From Shewanella sp. GD04112 (GTDB lineage: Bacteria; Pseudomonadota; Gammaproteobacteria; Enterobacterales; Shewanellaceae), in assembly GCF_029835735.1 (NCBI RefSeq), contig NZ_JAOEAL010000001.1, positions 2,356,001 to 2,420,000 on the forward strand: 64,000 nt of DNA, written 5' to 3'. The stretch's first letter is position 1. Each line of letters opens with the position of its first letter. A program made the position numbers and the translations under genes. Shown here piece after piece: positions 45,318-52,759 of this stretch. A model generated the notes under the pieces. It had not been told where the DNA came from, searched no databases, and worked only from the letters and a program-made list of their open reading frames with translations.

Positions 45318-46613
45318 TTACTGTTTTTGCGCTAGTGCTTGTGATAAGCGCTGCTGGCGAAGGGTCGCCGCTTGTTTTGCCTGATTATGGGCAATACCGA
45401 GCACGATTAACCCAGGCCAGAAGAGATAGGCGAGGATCTCTAAATTTTCGCCAAAGGTGTAAAGCAGCAAAATCATCAGTACCGCCATACCGACTGCCGA
45501 GAGTCTGGATTGCATCAAACTAGGCAGAAGACTGAGCACACTGACAAATAAGGCTACTGCCAGCGCGAAGGCGCCAACGATCCCCTTCACAAACAATAGA
45601 CCGTACCAAGTATGGTGCGAGCCAATCGGCATATACTCCACCATATGGGGGCCGCGCTCGACAATGCCATGGCCCCAGACAATCGCCTCATTCGCCCAGC
45701 GCTCGAGGGCGATTTGGCCGAGGGCCTCACGCACCCGAGTCGAGTCGGCTCTGGCGGCTTTGACGCTGTGAATACTGGCTTCGATGCTAGACAGTACCGA
45801 CTCGCCAAAAATACCCGCCAATAGAAAAACCGGACTCACCAATAAGTACAGCCAAGGGGATTTGGCGTAGCGAATAAAGTTGAAATAACAGACGAGGGCG
45901 AGGCAGCAGAGGATAGCGAGTCTGGATTGGGAGATGAGCACCATCAAGATACTGCCAGCTAAGCCATAGAAGCGATAACGCTTATTGGTTTCCTGCAGGG
46001 CAAATAGAAAATAAAAGTTACCCACCATGCCAAGGGCGGGAGCCCAAGGAGTGAAGAGACGCCACCTCGGCATGCCGCTGCCAGGGTCGATTTCATACAA
46101 GCTAACGGCGAAAAACTCAGGCCCAGGTCCACCGACAATGCTTAAGGGAGAGACATACAAGGTTGTCGGCAAGTGCAGCAGCCAAGCGAGTACAAACAGC
46201 GGAAACAATATCAAGGTATGTTTGCCGACCACGCAGCAGGCGCGGTAAATCAGCTGTGGCCGAATTTGCAGGCCGCCAATCAGCGGAAATACCGCCAGTA
46301 GCGCCCAGCCCTTGGCCCAACCTATGGAGGATTTAATCAGTTGGGCTATGCCTAAATGCTCCACCAGATGGCCTATTACTAATGCCAGTAGCATCAATAA
46401 CATGGCAAATATCCAACTTATTATCGGTAACGAAATCCGGCACCCTTCGGCGTAAAACAGCAGTCTGCCGAGCATCCGCAGCACTAAGATCCAACCGATC
46501 ACTGGAGCAACTAAATACATGGCACCTAAAAACCAAAAGAAGTAGGTGCCCGTAATGGCGAGCCAGACTAGTCGTTCGTCAGAATTTTCTGGAGTATAGG
46601 TTTGCGTATCCAT
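45318..46613 (-). CDS. O-antigen polymerase/ligase-like membrane protein (Wzy-like)
   Basis: A 431-residue protein with about 11 hydrophobic helices and a large periplasmic loop in the second half (the stretch with VWGHGIVERGPHMVEYMPIG SHHTWY area). HGIVERGPH and HHTWYGLLFVKG resemble the conserved loop of the O-antigen ligase/polymerase family. It would join repeat units in the periplasm. It overlaps the end of the Wzz-like gene by 46 bp in a different frame, a sign of tight coupling. Confidence 0.8.
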   Translation of the reverse strand: MDTQTYTPENSDERLVWLAITGTYFFWFLGAMYLVAPVIGWILVLRMLGRLLFYAEGCRISLPIISWIFAMLLMLLALVIGHLVEHLGIAQLIKSSIGWAKGWALLAVFPLIGGLQIRPQLIYRACCVVGKHTLILFPLFVLAWLLHLPTTLYVSPLSIVGGPGPEFFAVSLYEIDPGSGMPRWRLFTPWAPALGMVGNFYFLFALQETNKRYRFYGLAGSILMVLISQSRLAILCCLALVCYFNFIRYAKSPWLYLLVSPVFLLAGIFGESVLSSIEASIHSVKAARADSTRVREALGQIALERWANEAIVWGHGIVERGPHMVEYMPIGSHHTWYGLLFVKGIVGAFALAVALFVSVLSLLPSLMQSRLSAVGMAVLMILLLYTFGENLEILAYLFWPGLIVLGIAHNQAKQAATLRQQRLSQALAQKQ

Positions 46614-47980
46614 AGTATGCTCAATCCGACAATGACCATCATTGAGGCGGCGATGCCACCCACTAAGGTTAAAATTAAGCCCAGCTTGTCAGGCTTTTCG
46701 GGGCGAGTCGGTGCTGCAAACAGCTGTAATAACGGGTAAGCGGAAAAGATGTCGGCTTTGCCCACATCAATTTTTGCAATGGCGGAGGTAAACACCGCGG
46801 TCGCAAGTTGATGATCACGGTGTAAATCCTCAAGCTTTGCCGCATCGTCATTGCTGTGCTTGAGCCGGATTTCCCATTCATCAATTTGGGTGCTCAGGGA
46901 CGCCAGCTCATGGGTTAAGCCTTCATTTTCGGTAGTGATGTTTATCAGCTTTTGCATCAGCTCTGCGCGGCCATCGATATCGTCGACGGACAGGATCAAC
47001 ATCAACTTTGGATCGCAGCGCGTGAGCAATTTTTGGCAGCGACTATGCAGCGCATCCAACATGGTTTTTTGCTCTGTCTTGGCGGTCAGCACTTGGGGAT
47101 GTTGCTCACCAAAGTGACCATTAAGGCCCACAAGCAGCGCGGTAGACTCGGTATAGTTAACTAAGAGTTGTTGGAATAGCTGATCGTTTTTCAGCTTAAG
47201 CAAATCAGTGGACTGACTCGCCGTTAGGGATAAGTCAGCTTCCAACAGTTGCTGACTGGCAAGGCCGCCATTGAGTTTAGCGGTCAGATTGACTTGGCTT
47301 TGGCGTAAATGCTCAATGGTGACCGCCACTTCCTTAAATTGATCCAGCGAGACCAACCCCGTCTTAGATTGAAAGGCGACAATATTCGCCTGACTCTGAT
47401 GCACTTTATCGGCAAAGCTCTCAAGCCCCATTCTGACGCCGTTTTCGCGAATATGGATTTCATCGATTCTCAGGTGTGAGAGTGTGCCCTGTAGCGTGCG
47501 ATAATGTGCCCAGGCTTTTTGCTCGGCAAGCTCGGCGCTGTTGGCACTGATACTAAACTCCATTAATCCCGTTTGACTGGGGAGCTTTAATTTAGGCGTG
47601 CCCAGTGCTGAGGCCTTAAGATTTAACTGGGCGGCTGCGTCACTTAAGAGCTTGTCGCTTAGCGCGATGGCCTTATAGTTTTCCCGCGGGTCGATGGCTG
47701 AACTCAGGTAAGGGGAACTGCTCGAACTGCTGGCTTGGCCCAAACTGTCGAGACTAACGACCGCCCCCGCGCCGGCGCCGGGTAAAATCAGCACCCATTT
47801 GCAGGTATAGCGGGTTGGGGTGATAACAATAACAAGGCCGGTTATCAGCCAAATTACCGCTAATGCCGATAGCACGGTCTTTAGATACAACTTACGGCGC
47901 GCGGGGGCGGGCAAGCTGCTGCCATTGACCAGCGCGCGCTTTAACCACAGTAGAGGGTAGCCTTCCTGAGATGCTTTCAT
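46568..47980 (-). CDS. Polysaccharide chain-length determinant, Wzz/GNVR type without kinase
   Basis: A 470-residue polysaccharide co-polymerase. A first membrane helix at about 35-55 (LSALAVIWLITGLVIVI) is followed by a long periplasmic part with coiled coils and a last helix near the C-terminus (LGLILTLVGGIAASMMVIVG), then a short cytoplasmic tail WIRKPILQKILTND. No Walker motifs or tyrosine cluster are present, so the BY-kinase half is absent. The start at 47980 has AGGGAG; a longer frame to 48028 is rejected. It works with the Wza-like exporter upstream. Confidence 0.85.
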   Translation of the reverse strand: MKASQEGYPLLWLKRALVNGSSLPAPARRKLYLKTVLSALAVIWLITGLVIVITPTRYTCKWVLILPGAGAGAVVSLDSLGQASSSSSSPYLSSAIDPRENYKAIALSDKLLSDAAAQLNLKASALGTPKLKLPSQTGLMEFSISANSAELAEQKAWAHYRTLQGTLSHLRIDEIHIRENGVRMGLESFADKVHQSQANIVAFQSKTGLVSLDQFKEVAVTIEHLRQSQVNLTAKLNGGLASQQLLEADLSLTASQSTDLLKLKNDQLFQQLLVNYTESTALLVGLNGHFGEQHPQVLTAKTEQKTMLDALHSRCQKLLTRCDPKLMLILSVDDIDGRAELMQKLINITTENEGLTHELASLSTQIDEWEIRLKHSNDDAAKLEDLHRDHQLATAVFTSAIAKIDVGKADIFSAYPLLQLFAAPTRPEKPDKLGLILTLVGGIAASMMVIVGLSILWIRKPILQKILTND

Positions 47981-48046
47981 GATCAATTCTCCCTCGCGAA
48001 TCATCCTAAGGGTGGCATCACCTGCCACCCAAGCGCTTGTTCCGAG

Positions 48047-49315
48047 CTACAGCAAACCGAGTAAACTTGCAGGCACCAATAAGTCGGTTAGACTGCGCGC
48101 AATCTCACGCACATTGGTCACGCCAGAGTCATAGCAGGCGATACCATCTCCAGGGAGCAATACCGGGTTCATTTGTGGCTGCCAAGAATCACGGATTAAG
48201 CTGTCCAATGAGCGCTCGACGATATCGGTTTGATCCGAGAGCGGATTGCGTGTCACTAGCAACACATGACGACTGGCGTTGGTGCTTTGGGCGCCGCCGA
48301 CACAGTTAGCCGCTATCGCGCCTGTGAGTAAACGTGTGCCGTAGGGAAAACGTGTCGCTTCGGTATCTACCGCAGATTGCGAGTTACTGCTCGCTGGTTG
48401 GGTTAAGTTAGAAATAAACACGCGGATCCCAGGTGCGGTGATTTGCGAGGGGCGCACCAGTTTGTCCTCAAAATGCCGAGAACTTGGGACAAAGATTTGA
48501 TCGCCGGCACTCAAGAGAAAACGTGGCACTTGGGTACCGCTGATCACGCCGGATAAATCCAGTAAAAAATGCTGTTGACCGCGGATCACCCGCACTTGAC
48601 GGATATCGGCGTCGGGTCTCACCCCTCCGGAGGCGCGAAGGGCGGCGGCTATGGTGCGATCGCTTGCCTGATCGCCGCTATGGCTCTTGTCATCATCCTT
48701 AATCTCGGTATCGGACTTTTGGTTGATAAAGTGCTGCCCCGGTTCAAATACCGAACCCAGTACAGTGACTTCAACCGGCGCCCAGGCGATGGGACTGATA
48801 TTAACCCGCACGCTGCTGGCTTGCATTAATTGCTCATTCACTAAGGTTTGACTGATACGTTGTTTCAGGACGGAGAGAGTCAATCCCTGCGCAGTAATCG
48901 GCGGTAAATAGGGCAGATAGATTTGGCCGTTGGCATCAATCTCCACATCAGCACTGAAATCCTCGCCATTAAGGATCCCTACACGCAACTTATCACCAAC
49001 GGAGAGCTGTGCATCGAGGGCGGCTGTTTCGCTCAATGTGGCGCTAATGCTTTGAACTTCACTTGGATTAAGACTGACGTTCTCAGCTTGCGCCGTTAAT
49101 AACTGCTGGTCCGCCTGACGCAGATACGAAGTTTGCGGGCCGAAGTAGTGACAATATTCTCCGGCCTGTTGCTGACAGAGTTGGTCCTGAGTCGTGCGCT
49201 GGGGAGTGACGCAAGCCGTTAACAAGCAGATAGCGGCGCTGATAGTCACTTGTGGTAAGGATAAATGGCATTTACCTGCGATATGGCCCAAATGGCTGAG
49301 TGTTAACCTTTCCAT
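48047..49315 (-). CDS. Polysaccharide export lipoprotein, Wza-like
   Basis: A 422-residue outer-membrane export protein. The lipobox is CLLTAC (Cys35). The export domain opens at LSVGDKLRVGILNGEDFSAD and is followed by SLBB-like strands (VEVTVLGSVFEPGQHFI, RPDADIRQVRVIRGQQHF). Length and order fit the Wza/KpsD family, with an extra C-terminal region (VLLPGDGIACYDSG). It forms the exit pore for the polymer. It is the first structural gene after the STAS gene, 37 bp away, so both are likely in one transcript. Confidence 0.87.
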   Translation of the reverse strand: MERLTLSHLGHIAGKCHLSLPQVTISAAICLLTACVTPQRTTQDQLCQQQAGEYCHYFGPQTSYLRQADQQLLTAQAENVSLNPSEVQSISATLSETAALDAQLSVGDKLRVGILNGEDFSADVEIDANGQIYLPYLPPITAQGLTLSVLKQRISQTLVNEQLMQASSVRVNISPIAWAPVEVTVLGSVFEPGQHFINQKSDTEIKDDDKSHSGDQASDRTIAAALRASGGVRPDADIRQVRVIRGQQHFLLDLSGVISGTQVPRFLLSAGDQIFVPSSRHFEDKLVRPSQITAPGIRVFISNLTQPASSNSQSAVDTEATRFPYGTRLLTGAIAANCVGGAQSTNASRHVLLVTRNPLSDQTDIVERSLDSLIRDSWQPQMNPVLLPGDGIACYDSGVTNVREIARSLTDLLVPASLLGLL

Positions 49316-49352
49316 AATGTCACTCCCTCTTAGCTAAACCCTGTACGATGCG

Positions 49353-49694
49353 CTAGTGGCAACTAAAGTGCGCGATGGCTGCATCTTGATTTTCATAGAT
49401 GCTGAAAATCTGGTGTAAGCGCGTCAGTTCAATCAGGGCGCGCACATGGGCCGAAGGAGACAAAAGCAATATTTCACCATCATGCTGCTGTGCCCGTTTA
49501 AGAGCGGAGATCAATACCGACAAGCCGCTAGAGTCGATGCATTTCACTTGTTCAAGATTGATGATTAGGCGGTTAGTGTTCTGCTCCATATGGCGTAATA
49601 GCGCGGCCCTGTGGGTGGGCGTATTGGCCATCATCATCTCTGTGGGAAATATCACTAGGCTCGCGTTGTATTTTTCGAGTGGGAAGAATTTCAT
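49353..49694 (-). CDS. STAS-domain anti-sigma-factor antagonist (SypA/SpoIIAA-like)
   Basis: A 113-residue single STAS domain. The phosphorylation loop is CIDSSGLSVL, with Ser55 at the position of SpoIIAA Ser58. The start at 49694 has AGAGGTG before it, better than the frame to 49748. It should be phosphorylated by the HATPase protein at 49920 and dephosphorylated by the PP2C protein at 50312. It is the first gene of the operon that continues into wza, wzz and wzy, as sypA is in Vibrio fischeri. Confidence 0.87.
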   Translation of the reverse strand: MKFFPLEKYNASLVIFPTEMMMANTPTHRAALLRHMEQNTNRLIINLEQVKCIDSSGLSVLISALKRAQQHDGEILLLSPSAHVRALIELTRLHQIFSIYENQDAAIAHFSCH

Positions 49695-49743
49695 GATAAT
49701 CACCTCTGGCTGCCAGTTAATATTGAAACCGCAGTAACAGATA

Positions 49744-49759
49744 GGCATTTATCAGGCCA
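49744..49759 (-). promoter_or_regulatory. Sigma-54 promoter before the STAS-wza operon
   Basis: On the minus strand TGGCCTGATAAATGCC, GG-N10-GC. The T of -24 is 74 bp from the palindrome at 49833, almost the same spacing as at 42.4 kb. Confidence 0.7.
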
Positions 49760-49820
49760 ATATTTATAATTAATAAATTCAATCAGTTAACTTGGTAAAG
49801 GTATTAAGGATAGAGCTAGG

Positions 49821-49845
49821 TTTGAAAATGCATTGCAATTTGCAA
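49821..49845. promoter_or_regulatory. Activator site, tandem (LuxO-type)
   Basis: 49833-49845 is TTGCA-ATT-TGCAA, perfect. An imperfect copy TTTGA-AAA-TGCAT lies exactly 12 bp away at 49821-49833. Confidence 0.75.
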
Positions 49846-49869
49846 TTGGAAAGCGCTACGAACATGAAA

Positions 49870-49904
49870 CGAAACCTAGCGGTGGAAATTCCCGCCGCTA
49901 GGTA
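49870..49904 (-). terminator. Terminator after the HATPase gene
   Basis: CCTAGCGG and CCGCTAGG form the core of a stem (49875-49902), followed on the minus strand by TTTCGTTTC. It ends the regulator operon before the STAS operon promoter. Confidence 0.65.
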
Positions 49905-49919
49905 TGATGGAAATGATCT

Positions 49920-50315
49920 TTAGTGATGACGCAGTAAGGTTAACCTTAAGTGTGAACCGAGCACTGTGGTCTGAAACCGCACCGCATCCATCCAGTTATA
50001 CATGATCCATAAGCCTCTACCATGCTCGTTCATTTGGTCAGGACATTGGTCGAAGGAAACCTTAGGCACCACGGGCGAGCGGTCCAGTAAATCGACGATA
50101 ATCCGGTCATGATTACAGTGGACAATCAATACGATGGGCTCACGGGAATCTTCGGTGTGATTTATCACATTACTGACCGCCTCGAGTATGCAGGTAATGA
50201 CTTTAAATCGTTGGCGCTCATGTACATTTTGCATCAGCATAAACTGCTCTAATTCGGAGCAAAAAGGCTGTTGACTCCATTGGTCATGGGTGAGGTTAAA
50301 CTGCAAGCTGTTCAT
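49920..50315 (-). CDS. Anti-sigma-factor-type serine kinase (RsbW/SpoIIAB family)
   Basis: A 131-residue GHKL ATPase. The N-box is in ILEAVSNVINHT, the G1-like part in VDLLDRSPVVPK, and the G2 part is HGRGLWIMYNWMD. Such proteins bind and phosphorylate a STAS partner, here most likely the one at 49353. The start at 50315 (GGAGG before it) overlaps the PP2C stop in ATGA, so the two are made together. The second target, released by switching, is not a sigma factor gene nearby and is unknown. Confidence 0.85.
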   Translation of the reverse strand: MNSLQFNLTHDQWSQQPFCSELEQFMLMQNVHERQRFKVITCILEAVSNVINHTEDSREPIVLIVHCNHDRIIVDLLDRSPVVPKVSFDQCPDQMNEHGRGLWIMYNWMDAVRFQTTVLGSHLRLTLLRHH

Positions 50316-51547
50316 AATGCCTCCAAAGCCGCATTGGCATAGTTGGCTGACGGGTAGGTAATTAACATCATCGAAATATCATCTTGAGTTGTGCCGCCTT
50401 GCCAGAGTTGTAAGGCATGGCTCAAGTGATGCAGCAAGGCTTCATCGCTCAAGCTGTTGGCTTTCGAGCACAGGGTTTGCAAACGCGCTTGGCCGAAAAA
50501 ACCGAACTTGGGGTGTTGGCACTCATAGGTACCATCGGAAAATAACAACAAGCGACTGCCAGGTAAGAGGGTGACTAGCTGATCTTGATACTGCACGGCG
50601 CCATGGATCCCAAGCGGTAACTCAGTGTCGAGGGGCAAGGGCTCGCAGCTAGTCTCGGTGAGCAGTAACGGCGCGGGATGGCCGGCGCTGCACAGCCTTA
50701 GTTCACCCGTCAGCGTATTGATCTTGCCGAGTAACAGAGTCACAAAGCGGCCAGTATTGTCTGGGTCGCTTAGCTCGCGATTAACCTGATTCACTATTTC
50801 TTGGGGCGATAATCCGCACCAATCGGTACGTTCCATCGACAGACGCTGGGCAAGGCTGACACTCTGCAGCGCGGCGGCGACCCCATGACCCGCGGCATCA
50901 ATCAGATAAAACCCGAGTTGATCATCGCCAAGATCGAAACATTGATAGAGATCGCCAGCAAGATAACTCGCGGGCTGAAACTCATGGTGTAACTGCCAAT
51001 CCCTTGGCAAGGTTTTACTGCGGGGCAGTAATTCTCGCTGCACCTTAGCGGCAGAAAACAAATCCTGTTTTATGGTGCTGAGCAAGGCAGATTCTTTCGC
51101 AAGCCCTTGCTGTAACAGTTGAATGTTACGGCTCAAGTTATGTTGCAGCTGCACGATACGCATTGCAGCTAACATCCTAACCTTTAACAGTTCTGGTAGA
51201 AAAGGCTTACAGATAAAGTCATCGGCGCCCGCTTCAATACCTAACACAATATCGGCTGTCTGATTATTGGCCGTCAGCAAGATCACAAAGGGCGGCAGAT
51301 GATTATTTTTAACGATTTGGCACAACTCGATGCCGCTCATCTCAGGCATGCGCCAATCGCTGACTAAAATATGCACTTCATTCTGCTGCAAGTAATCCAG
51401 CGCAGCCTTACCGTTACTGCGACTCTCGACCAACCAACCAAACTGTCTTAGCAGGTGAGTGATATAAAAGCGCTCGCAATCTGTGTCTTCCACGACCAGC
51501 ACAGACAAGGTAACGGCTTGAATCGATGTGAGCGAAGAGAGCGGCAT
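50312..51547 (-). CDS. Response regulator with PP2C (SpoIIE/RsbU) phosphatase output
   Basis: A 411-residue protein. A receiver domain covers 1-130 with acidic pocket VVEDTD, phospho-acceptor Asp64 (ILVSDWRMP) and Lys in FICKPFLPE. A short coiled linker follows, then a PP2C serine phosphatase at about 200-410, with metal-binding Asp in LAGDLYQCFD and LIDAAGHGVAAAL. It should dephosphorylate the STAS protein when its own phosphorylation allows. CAGGAGT precedes the ATG at 51547. Its promoter shares the palindrome with the sensor operon. The arrangement parallels SypE of Vibrio, without the fused kinase. Confidence 0.87.
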   Translation of the reverse strand: MPLSSLTSIQAVTLSVLVVEDTDCERFYITHLLRQFGWLVESRSNGKAALDYLQQNEVHILVSDWRMPEMSGIELCQIVKNNHLPPFVILLTANNQTADIVLGIEAGADDFICKPFLPELLKVRMLAAMRIVQLQHNLSRNIQLLQQGLAKESALLSTIKQDLFSAAKVQRELLPRSKTLPRDWQLHHEFQPASYLAGDLYQCFDLGDDQLGFYLIDAAGHGVAAALQSVSLAQRLSMERTDWCGLSPQEIVNQVNRELSDPDNTGRFVTLLLGKINTLTGELRLCSAGHPAPLLLTETSCEPLPLDTELPLGIHGAVQYQDQLVTLLPGSRLLLFSDGTYECQHPKFGFFGQARLQTLCSKANSLSDEALLHHLSHALQLWQGGTTQDDISMMLITYPSANYANAALEAL

Positions 51548-51580
51548 AGTCTGACTCCTGCAAAGGGAATATTTTCGAAT

Positions 51581-51596
51581 AGCAAGAGCTATGCCC
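51581..51596 (-). promoter_or_regulatory. Sigma-54 promoter for the PP2C-HATPase operon
   Basis: On the minus strand GGGCATAGCTCTTGCT, with GG-N10-GC and the full -12 element TTGCT. It lies 85 bp from the palindrome at 51681 and 34 bp before the ATG. Confidence 0.65.
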
Positions 51597-51680
51597 ATTT
51601 AAAAAAAGCCAACTAATTGAGGTTGATACTGCAAAGCATCGCCGAAAAGCGCAGGCTTAAGACTGATTTTTGCCATCTTG

Positions 51681-51693
51681 TTGCAAAATGCAA
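51681..51693. promoter_or_regulatory. Activator site shared by two divergent operons (LuxO-type)
   Basis: TTGCA-AAA-TGCAA, a perfect palindrome between the PP2C gene and the PhnD-like gene. Sigma-54 promoters stand on both sides, 85 and 76 bp away. Confidence 0.8.
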
Positions 51694-51768
51694 AACCCTC
51701 ATCCATAGTGAGTTTATCTCAGGCGAAATGTTCTCCAAGATGATTGTTTTTATTGATGGTATTTTTTA

Positions 51769-51784
51769 TGGCACAGGGGTTGCT
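51769..51784 (+). promoter_or_regulatory. Sigma-54 promoter for the sensor-regulator operon
   Basis: TGGCACAGGGGTTGCT is a full match to the -24/-12 consensus TGGCAC-N5-TTGCW. It lies 76 bp after the palindrome and 72 bp before the ATG at 51856. Confidence 0.85.
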
Positions 51785-51855
51785 GATGCAGCATAGGGGC
51801 AAAGTGTTTTATGCCCTATATGTAGAATGCATATCATTAAAAAAGGACATTTAGC

Positions 51856-52758
51856 ATGGCTCAGTTTTCTAGATTGTGCGTCAAGGCAGCGCCTAACAAT
51901 GCCATAAAATGGCAGTTTATCTATCTGATAATCTTAGTAATGGCTTGGGTATCGCCGACTTATGCGCAGGATAGCAATCCCCCTGATACCCCAAAACCGA
52001 CGCTGATTTTTGGTGTAGTACCCCAGCAGTCGGCGACTCAACTCGCAAAGCTGTGGCCGCCGATCCTCGCCGCCTTGTCTGAAAATGCAAATTATCAATT
52101 GCAATTTGCAACGGCACCCGACATTCCCACCTTTGAGCGGCGGCTCAAGGCAGGGGAATACGATATTGCCTATATGAATCCCTACCACTATGTGGTGTTT
52201 CATGACAGCCCGGGATATTTGGCCTTAGCGCGTGAAAAGGATAAAAAGCTCAAAGGCTTGCTTGTGGTACGCAAGGATTCTCCCATCAAATCGTTAGCCC
52301 AATTAGAGGGAAAAACCTTGGCTTTTCCGGCACCCGCGGCATTTGCGGCCAGTGTGCTACCAAGGGCACATCTGCAACAGGCCAATCTTAATGTGCAGGT
52401 AAAATATGTAGGCTCCCATGACTCAGTATATTTAGCCGTGCTGCAAGGGCTTGTAGATGCGGGGGGCGGCGTTCAGCGCACCTTTAATAATCTTAGTGAA
52501 GCGCAAAAACAGCAATTAACGGTATTGTGGCAAACGCCGACCTATACGCCCCATGCTATTGCAACGCATCCACGAGTCTCGGCGGCGCAGCGTCAAATGC
52601 TACTCGAGCGGTTAATGGCACTCTCGACAACAGCGCAGGGCAAAGCCTTATTAGAATCGGTGGACTTTTCAGCGTTTACCGCGGCAGAAGATCAGGATTG
52701 GGATGATGTCCGCTCGCTCAAACTCGGCTCCTTAACCAAACCGCTCGGGGAGAAATAG
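51856..52758 (+). CDS. PhnD-like periplasmic binding protein, likely sensor partner
   Basis: A 300-residue substrate-binding protein of the phosphate/phosphite/phosphonate (PhnD) type. The signal peptide ends near PTYAQ. The body has IFGVVPQQSATQLAKLWPPI, YDIAYMNPYHYVVF and LEGKTLAFPAPAAFAASV as in that family. No ABC permease or ATPase gene is near. It ends one base before the GTG of a histidine kinase, so it probably presents a ligand to that kinase, as LuxP does to LuxQ or TorT to TorS. The true ligand is unknown. A fifth copy of the activator palindrome lies inside the gene. Confidence 0.82.
   Translation: MAQFSRLCVKAAPNNAIKWQFIYLIILVMAWVSPTYAQDSNPPDTPKPTLIFGVVPQQSATQLAKLWPPILAALSENANYQLQFATAPDIPTFERRLKAGEYDIAYMNPYHYVVFHDSPGYLALAREKDKKLKGLLVVRKDSPIKSLAQLEGKTLAFPAPAAFAASVLPRAHLQQANLNVQVKYVGSHDSVYLAVLQGLVDAGGGVQRTFNNLSEAQKQQLTVLWQTPTYTPHAIATHPRVSAAQRQMLLERLMALSTTAQGKALLESVDFSAFTAAEDQDWDDVRSLKLGSLTKPLGEK
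52099..52111. promoter_or_regulatory. Intragenic copy of the activator palindrome
   Basis: TTGCA-ATT-TGCAA, perfect, inside the coding region of the PhnD-like protein. No sigma-54 promoter was found at the usual distance on the plus strand. Confidence 0.4.
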
Positions 52759-52759
52759 T

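Noticed and set aside
52111..52230. Sigma-54 promoter after the intragenic palindrome
   Set aside because: Best match near 52193 (TGG with CA at -12) lacks the required GC; not acceptable.
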